A DNA stretch of 11,683 bases. Source: Entrophospora sp. SA101 (Eukaryota > Glomeromycota > Glomeromycetes > Entrophosporales > Entrophosporaceae). The position numbers and the translations under genes were made by a program. The stretch is from contig CAUDNR010004061.1 in the NCBI GenBank assembly GCA_958430865.1, forward strand, positions 1,521 to 13,203, written 5' to 3'. Positions within the stretch are counted from its first letter, which is position 1; each line of letters starts with the position of its first letter. This document shows positions 7,362-11,683 of this stretch, piece after piece. The notes under the pieces are model-generated. The model worked only from the letters and a program-made list of their open reading frames with translations, was not told the DNA's origin and ran no database searches.

Positions 7362-8663
7362 ATGTTACCAGCAACTTTACCATTTGAGCTTTTGAATGAA
7401 ATATCCAAGTGCATTGAAGGTGATCATGGGACGTTATATTCTTGTGCTTTAGTTAATAAACAATGGCACTACATTAGCATTCCAAAATTATGGAAAGAAC
7501 CATTTTATTGTAAAGGTAGCATCAAAATATTAATTAATTGTTTACTTGCACAAGATAAGGATTTTTTCAGAGGAAACTGCATTGAATTACCTCTTAGTTT
7601 ATTACTGGATAAACCACCAATGCACAATTATGGTATGTTTGCTACTTACTTGGATTTTGACCAAGATTTTAACGATGCATTAGATGAGATAGTAGACACA
7701 AACCAATGTTTAAGAAAAAGATTACTAGAATTTGTTTTAGAATATTCAACCATTAGAGAATTTGCAATCTTTGAAAATAATTGCAATTGGTTGGTTAACC
7801 ATCATGGATTTGATATGTGGTTCCAGAAACTTGGTGAATTAACCTGTGATCTTTCAAATAAATCTGAATTTTTCTATAGATTAGCTAATACTTGTAAAAA
7901 TATTCAAACTTTAAGAATATATTTCCGTTCATTTAATGAGAAATCCAGTTATAGATTAGCACAATTAATTAAAGCTCAAAAGCGAATCAAAAAATTAATC
8001 CTACATGGTGGCTATAATAATCCAATTTTATCAAACAATTTAAAAGAAGTCTTATCAATCCATTCACAATCAATAGTCTATTATGAAGGTCGAGGAGAAA
8101 CTGATTTGGATTCTTTAATAGGAACATTTCGCAATTTAAAGATTTTAAAATTAAAATTATCTGAATACAAAATAGAAGTCTTGGAATCTATCAAATCTAT
8201 TTCATTTCCAAATATTGAAACAGTAGATTTATATATCACTTATCAGCCATTTCTATCAAACATGTCAGATTTTATTAAAGTCAATGGAAAGAATTTAAAA
8301 ACTTTGCATATTAATGGTGATCCAAAAGATAAAGATTGTTTAGGAGAATTATTTCAATCAATTAGTCAACATTGTCAAAATCTTGAAAAGTTATCCATCT
8401 TTTACAATAATGAGTTAGATAAATGGTTATTAGAAATATTCAAAAATTGTGATAAGTTAAAATACATTAAATTAAAAGCACCCCATTGGAAATATATATT
8501 TAATGGTGATAAAATAATAACAACTTTGAATCAGACATTACCAAGATGTTTAGAAGATATACATTTTATCCAAGATGTTGATTTTTACAACAGGGATTCT
8601 TTAAGTGTCTTAATCAATGACTGGAGAGGACCTTACCATTTTATCAAAATAATAAAAACATAA
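7362..8663 (+). CDS. F-box protein with leucine-rich C-terminal repeats
   Basis: Intact single-exon gene, 433 residues. The ATG at 7362, after an A-rich leader, starts directly before the F-box; the frame is open 17 codons further upstream only to a TTG. F-box, residues ~4-46: LPFELLNEISKC, YSCALVNKQW and PKLWKEPF keep the family's L-P, CALV-k-W and LW positions. From ~180 to 405, leucine-rich repeat-like units recur: IQTLRIYF, IKKLILHGG, LKILKLKLS, IETVDLYIT, LKTLHING, LEKLSIFYN, LKYIKLKAP, LEDIHFIQD. Known for the family: F-box proteins bind Skp1 in SCF ubiquitin ligases, with the repeat region choosing substrates; the target here is unknown. Very large sets of such ~400-500-residue proteins are typical of Rhizophagus genomes. 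It is transcribed away from the 6849-7108 element, whose right end lies ~250 bp upstream. No clear TATA box or polyadenylation signal can be assigned in such A/T-rich flanks. Confidence 0.85.
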   Translation: MLPATLPFELLNEISKCIEGDHGTLYSCALVNKQWHYISIPKLWKEPFYCKGSIKILINCLLAQDKDFFRGNCIELPLSLLLDKPPMHNYGMFATYLDFDQDFNDALDEIVDTNQCLRKRLLEFVLEYSTIREFAIFENNCNWLVNHHGFDMWFQKLGELTCDLSNKSEFFYRLANTCKNIQTLRIYFRSFNEKSSYRLAQLIKAQKRIKKLILHGGYNNPILSNNLKEVLSIHSQSIVYYEGRGETDLDSLIGTFRNLKILKLKLSEYKIEVLESIKSISFPNIETVDLYITYQPFLSNMSDFIKVNGKNLKTLHINGDPKDKDCLGELFQSISQHCQNLEKLSIFYNNELDKWLLEIFKNCDKLKYIKLKAPHWKYIFNGDKIITTLNQTLPRCLEDIHFIQDVDFYNRDSLSVLINDWRGPYHFIKIIKT

Positions 8664-8995
8664 TCGGGAATTTAATACTTTAATAATATATGTATATTAA
8701 TTGACATTTCTCAATTCTTACAATTTCAAATATTTTTATTAATTATATACATTTTGATACTACTACCTACTTACACTATTGCTACCATTATTTTAAATCA
8801 GTAAGTATTTTATGAAAATATTAAAATATAAAATAAAATAAATTTTAAAAATTTAAGAGATCCTGAAAGTACTCTCCACCTGAACTCAACACACTAGAAC
8901 AATTTTCACACATAACAAGGTGATTTACACAGTGAAAAAGAATGTGTTATAGATTCCTCAAAAAACATACTTTACATTTGATAATTTAATTCATG
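8664..8995. other. Intergenic region between F-box gene and minus-strand relic
   Basis: A/T-rich, with no reading frame of note. The two flanking genes converge here, so it should hold both 3' ends. An AATAAA-containing stretch near 8835 could serve as polyadenylation signal for the F-box gene, but this is not distinctive. Confidence 0.35.
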
Positions 8996-9857
8996 TTATC
9001 TTTTTATGGAAATTTTCAAATATCCAATCTTCATTGCTAATTCTTTTATGATTTCTACATATCTACTTGTTCTATCAATAAATAAATCACATGTCTCCTT
9101 CTATTTAACCAAACCTGCCTTTTAATTTTCCCACTTTGCCACTATATAAACTTTTTAAGCTTGATATTTCTTTTTTTTTGATTTTCTAATTTTGAAATGT
9201 ATCCTTTAATAATTTTATTCTTATTGTAAAGTTCTTCCAAACATGAAATAATACTTTCTAATAACTGATTCAATATGCATCTTCAAACATGTTACAATCA
9301 TCCTCCTCTGCTGGTAGTGCACATTTGTCAAGTTTTCCAAACCTATATATGCCATCTCTTAGCCAGTTCATGGTATAAAAATTTAGTTTTAAGCCTGATG
9401 ATTGGAATATAATCTATTAGTATAGATCCATATACTATACTTTTCCATGTTTCTGCATATACAATAAACTAACCAGCCATAAACAATTAATTACACCCAT
9501 TTGCCAATGATTTAAATGCTCATTAACTTATCAGTAAATTGTTTTTTTTTTGACAAGCTTGAATTCCAAGGGGTCTCAAGCCTCACCATTGATAAACTTA
9601 TTTGCAGTCTTTGCAAGAGTCCCTTTCATGTCGGCACATCTTCCAATCCTTACTTTTGCAAGAGAATCTTTATTTTCATTATGTGCCTTATCTGTTTCAA
9701 TGGCTTGTATTCCTATATTTGAAAAATCATCAACACTAAACATTTGAAATACTATCAAGAAAGAAAAAAATGTAAATGATTTACTCCATGTATGATCAGA
9801 TTCAGAAATGTTGTGTACATCTTTAATTCCTCCTCTGTTAACAATATAATAATCCAA
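8996..9857 (-). pseudogene. Decayed member of a probable Glomeromycotina-specific gene family
   Basis: Reading leftwards from 9857: an open frame to 9576 (93 codons; SESDHTWSKS, then KVRIGRCADMKGTLAKTANK), then a frame change (KKKQFTDKLMSI) and a stop. Next comes LIVYGWLVYC, a credible 68-nt intron at 9395-9462 (donor GTATAT, acceptor ATCAG), and NFYTMNWLRDGIYRFGKLDK followed by CALPAEEDDCNMFEDAY to a stop at 9270. A further frame gives LNQLLESIISCLEEL, open to 9142, and then KETCDLFIDRTSRYVEIIKE runs to a stop at 8996. Splicing across the intron restores a smooth sequence, so this was a spliced gene, now broken by several indels and stops. From memory, a protein family with 'RIGRRxDMKGTL', 'VYGWL', 'GIYRFG' and 'EEDDC...DAY' occurs repeatedly in Rhizophagus; function unknown. 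The first codon used (TTG at 9857) is not a real start. Confidence 0.5.
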
Positions 9858-10083
9858 GATGTGAACATCTTAATATATAATTCACAAAATACAAATCACA
9901 TACATAACATCTAGTTTTTTAATAATCATTATCAAAAAATTTTTGAACCCATATAATTTGAATATTTTTGATCTGTCAAACCCCACCCATATAGACTTTC
10001 TTTTGTCAAATCTAGTATCCTCCACCTAATACGTATGCCTAAAATATCAAACAAACAAAAGGCATAGTATTAATTAACCTCCT

Positions 10084-10545
10084 TTAAAACAATGATGTTA
10101 AACTTGTGTGAATACTTGTCAAATTTTTGGTAAATTTTTTTTTATAAAACAATAGGAATTCATTACAGGAAGTTTTGTAAACCTTGTTCTCGAATTTACC
10201 TCCCGAATGCAGGAAAGTAAAAATAGTTTCAAATGTGCTTTTTTTAGTATCGGGGTGGATGGCAATGGGAATACCACGCCCATTATCCTCGACAGTGATA
10301 ACTCTTTGGTCAGCGGAAAGAGTTATTTTTACTTCACTACAATAGCCCGCTACTGCTTCATCAATCGAATTGTCAATTACTTCTTGAAAAAGGTGGATAA
10401 TAACATCTTCAAGTGTTTTCTTATATTTCCTATGTTCCTTAACTCTATCTTTAGTGAAGCCATCTGAATATTGTTTATATTTCAAAGGAAGAAAACAGCA
10501 ACCAGGCTGTGTTTTCCTTGAAATATGCTTGCATTTTTGGATCAT
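10084..10545 (-). pseudogene. Truncated bacterial-type GyrB/ParE ATPase (GHKL) fragment
   Basis: A 153-codon frame whose codons ~43-126 (10419 to 10168) match the N-terminal ATPase of bacterial type IIA topoisomerase B subunits (GyrB/ParE). [20 protein letters not shown] carries the N1 box (E55 and N59 match E. coli GyrB E42 and N46). [20 protein letters not shown] carries the DxGxGIP box (D87 matches D73). [15 protein letters not shown] leads to where 'GGLHGVG' should follow; instead the homology ends and unrelated A/T-rich sequence runs to a stop. The upstream RPGMYIG block is degraded ([15 protein letters not shown]) and residues 1-30 are unrelated. With no lid, transducer or TOPRIM region it cannot work as a gyrase. 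I counted 50% G+C in 10261-10320, well above the flanks. A bacterial origin is inferred; eukaryotic topoisomerase II differs here. A fungal exon with GTAATG donor at the break (near 10168) is possible, but no downstream exon is visible. Confidence 0.75.
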
Positions 10546-11027
10546 AGTATTGTGTCTCTAAATCAACTGGTAGGTATCATGGATAGTTAGTTAGTTTACA
10601 ATGGTATTAATATATAGGATTATTACAATCATTTTTGATTTGGTTTGTTATTATGATGCATGAGAATTCATTATTAATAATTGCAACATTTTGTTTATCT
10701 AATCTAGTCAAATTTGTTTCTTTATACTAGTAATACCAGTTAAGAAAATCAACCGATCATGCGACTATTACACATTACTACTACTACTATCAATATTAAT
10801 AACATTAAATAATAAATTCCCTCGTGGTCCTTTTATATAGTAATGATAGTAATAAATAGTGACATTTTCTTATGTATAGTACTAATAACTATATTATTAG
10901 CAGTAATATTATAAATATAAATTATTATTATCTTGTTAAAGGAAAATAATTTTACAAATAGTTAAAATCCCTCAACAATAATATTAATATAGAATTTATT
11001 GCATCAAGATGTGAATTAATATTTTAT
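10546..11027. other. A/T-rich stretch without a supported gene
   Basis: Nothing gene-like on either strand. A short (ACT)n microsatellite lies at about 10775-10790 and AT/TTA-rich simple sequence dominates to 11027. Confidence 0.45.
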
Positions 11028-11418
11028 AAAACGAATAAACGAATAATTCGAATAAACAAATAAAACGAATAAAACTGAATAATAATAAAACGAATAAAAC
11101 GAATAAAATGATAAAACAAACGAATAAAACGAATAATTCTAATAAAACACATAATCCGAATAAACGAGTAAAATGAATAATTCGAATAAAACAAACAATT
11201 CGAATAAAACAAAAAATTCGAATAAACGAATAATTCGAATAAAACGAATAATTCGAATAAAACGAATAATTCGAATAATTCGAATAAAACAAATAAATGA
11301 ATAGAACAAATAAAAGAATAAAACAAATAAAATGAATAATTCAAATAATTTGAATAAAACGAACAATTCAAATAAAATGGACAATTCAAATAAAACTAAA
11401 AAGAATAATTCAGATAAA
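11028..11418. repeat. Minisatellite of GAATAAAAC / GAATAATTC units
   Basis: About 390 bases are built from interspersed units CGAATAAAA(C) and CGAATAATT, often combined as GAATAATTCGAATAAA. Units are most regular between 11160 and 11290 and degrade towards both edges (CAAATAAAA, AGAATAATTC). Most intervals are 9 bases or mixtures of 7-9, so several frames stay open on the minus strand and give artefactual Phe/Ile/Arg/Leu/Tyr-rich translations. AATTCGAATT-type units are palindromic, so strand pairing is possible. Probably variable in length between isolates. Confidence 0.85.
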
Positions 11419-11584
11419 GAATTTGTATTAACATTAATATTAAAAATGTGTAGTTGGAAAATGGCCTATTCCAAAATTTTTTATTGGACATTCTAAATTT
11501 TATCAGGATTCCTGGAATTTTATAATAGGATTTTGCTCCCGTCTTCATCACCTTGTTTGATGCTAATACCCTTTTTGTGTACAC
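11396..11584 (-). other. Unassigned 62-codon frame next to a transposon end
   Basis: The frame (including KTGAKSYYKIPGILIKFRMS and KKFWNRPFSNYTF) has some protein-like character in codons ~10-48, unlike the minisatellite it runs into. It starts within a base of the pogo-like terminus at 11584, so it may be host or transposon sequence flanking the insertion. I do not recognise it and do not claim it is expressed. Confidence 0.2.
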
Positions 11585-11683
11585 AGTGAGTCTCGGTATA
11601 GCGGATCTCGGTATAGCAGATTTGGGGGTTTAGCGGATAAATTTTCAAAACCAAATTTTTCTATAATTATTTTATCTCGGTAT
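11584..11683. mobile_element. Pogo-like transposon terminal region, running off the window
   Basis: From 11584 the sequence reads CAGTGAGTCTCGGTATAGCG, the CAGT-plus-'CTCGGTATAGCGGA' style of pogo/Tigger-like inverted ends. A 15-bp unit, TCTCGGTATAGCRGA, is repeated in tandem at 11591-11605 and 11606-11620, and TCTCGGTAT returns at 11675-11683, cut by the window edge. Such subterminal repeats are usual transposase-binding sites. A TA precedes at 11580-11581, two bases outside the CAGT. The body and other end lie beyond the window, so autonomy cannot be judged. Confidence 0.6.

Noticed and set aside
9516..9747. Two plus-strand frames of about 65 codons
   Set aside because: Antisense to the minus-strand relic at 8996-9857 and without recognisable features.
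10207..10467. An 86-codon plus-strand frame
   Set aside because: Antisense to the GyrB/ParE fragment, whose motifs fix the true strand.
10996..11389. Several overlapping minus-strand frames rich in Phe, Ile, Arg, Leu and Tyr
   Set aside because: They are translations of the GAATAAAAC/GAATAATTC minisatellite, open only because the units lack stop codons in those frames.
11028..11418. Regular short repeats resembling a CRISPR array
   Set aside because: Units are 7-9 bases, contiguous, with no unique spacers and no cas genes; the DNA is eukaryotic in type.

Overview
The window looks like nuclear DNA of an early-diverging fungus, most likely an arbuscular mycorrhizal fungus (Glomeromycotina, Rhizophagus-like). 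It is very A+T-rich, its genes carry short GT-AG introns (68-134 nt) with GTAAG/GTGAGT-type donors, it holds a ~430-residue F-box/leucine-rich protein of the kind hugely expanded in Rhizophagus, and much of the rest is decayed transposons and gene relics. The taxon is inferred from sequence style; no search was run.

Layout, left to right. 1-1550 is gene-poor: a relic open in three successive frames (79-401), a ~450 bp non-autonomous DNA transposon with 29-bp inverted ends (756-1208), a pogo-like transposon end (to 1330), and a symmetrical fold-back (1385-1582) abutting or overlapping a spliced coiled-coil gene whose 5' end I cannot place (1551-2335, +). 2336-3867 holds a Tc1/mariner transposase N-terminal relic, a run of palindromes and a frameshifted Ser/Pro-rich gene relic.

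The best gene is on the minus strand, 5797 to 3868: a seven-exon VPS72/YL1 (Swc2) homologue. All exon phases close to give 443 residues with a typical YL1 N-terminus, the TQEELLAEA block and the C-terminal YL1_C domain. Its 5' side borders a decayed minus-strand transposase relic (5907-6454). A hairpin (6792-6830) and a 260-bp fold-back element (6849-7108) follow, then an apparently intact single-exon F-box gene (7362-8663, +).

The right third is again accessory. It holds a decayed member of a gene family I associate with Rhizophagus (8996-9857, -), then a truncated bacterial-type GyrB/ParE ATPase fragment (10084-10545, -), an A/T-rich stretch, a GAATAAAAC/GAATAATTC minisatellite (11028-11418), and a pogo-like terminal region running off the window (from 11584).

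The genes do not form one pathway. VPS72 is a housekeeping chromatin gene and the F-box gene belongs to an expanded ubiquitin-ligase adaptor family. The most unusual item is the GyrB/ParE piece, a possible trace of DNA transfer from a bacterium, perhaps an endosymbiont. I see no intact new multi-gene system.
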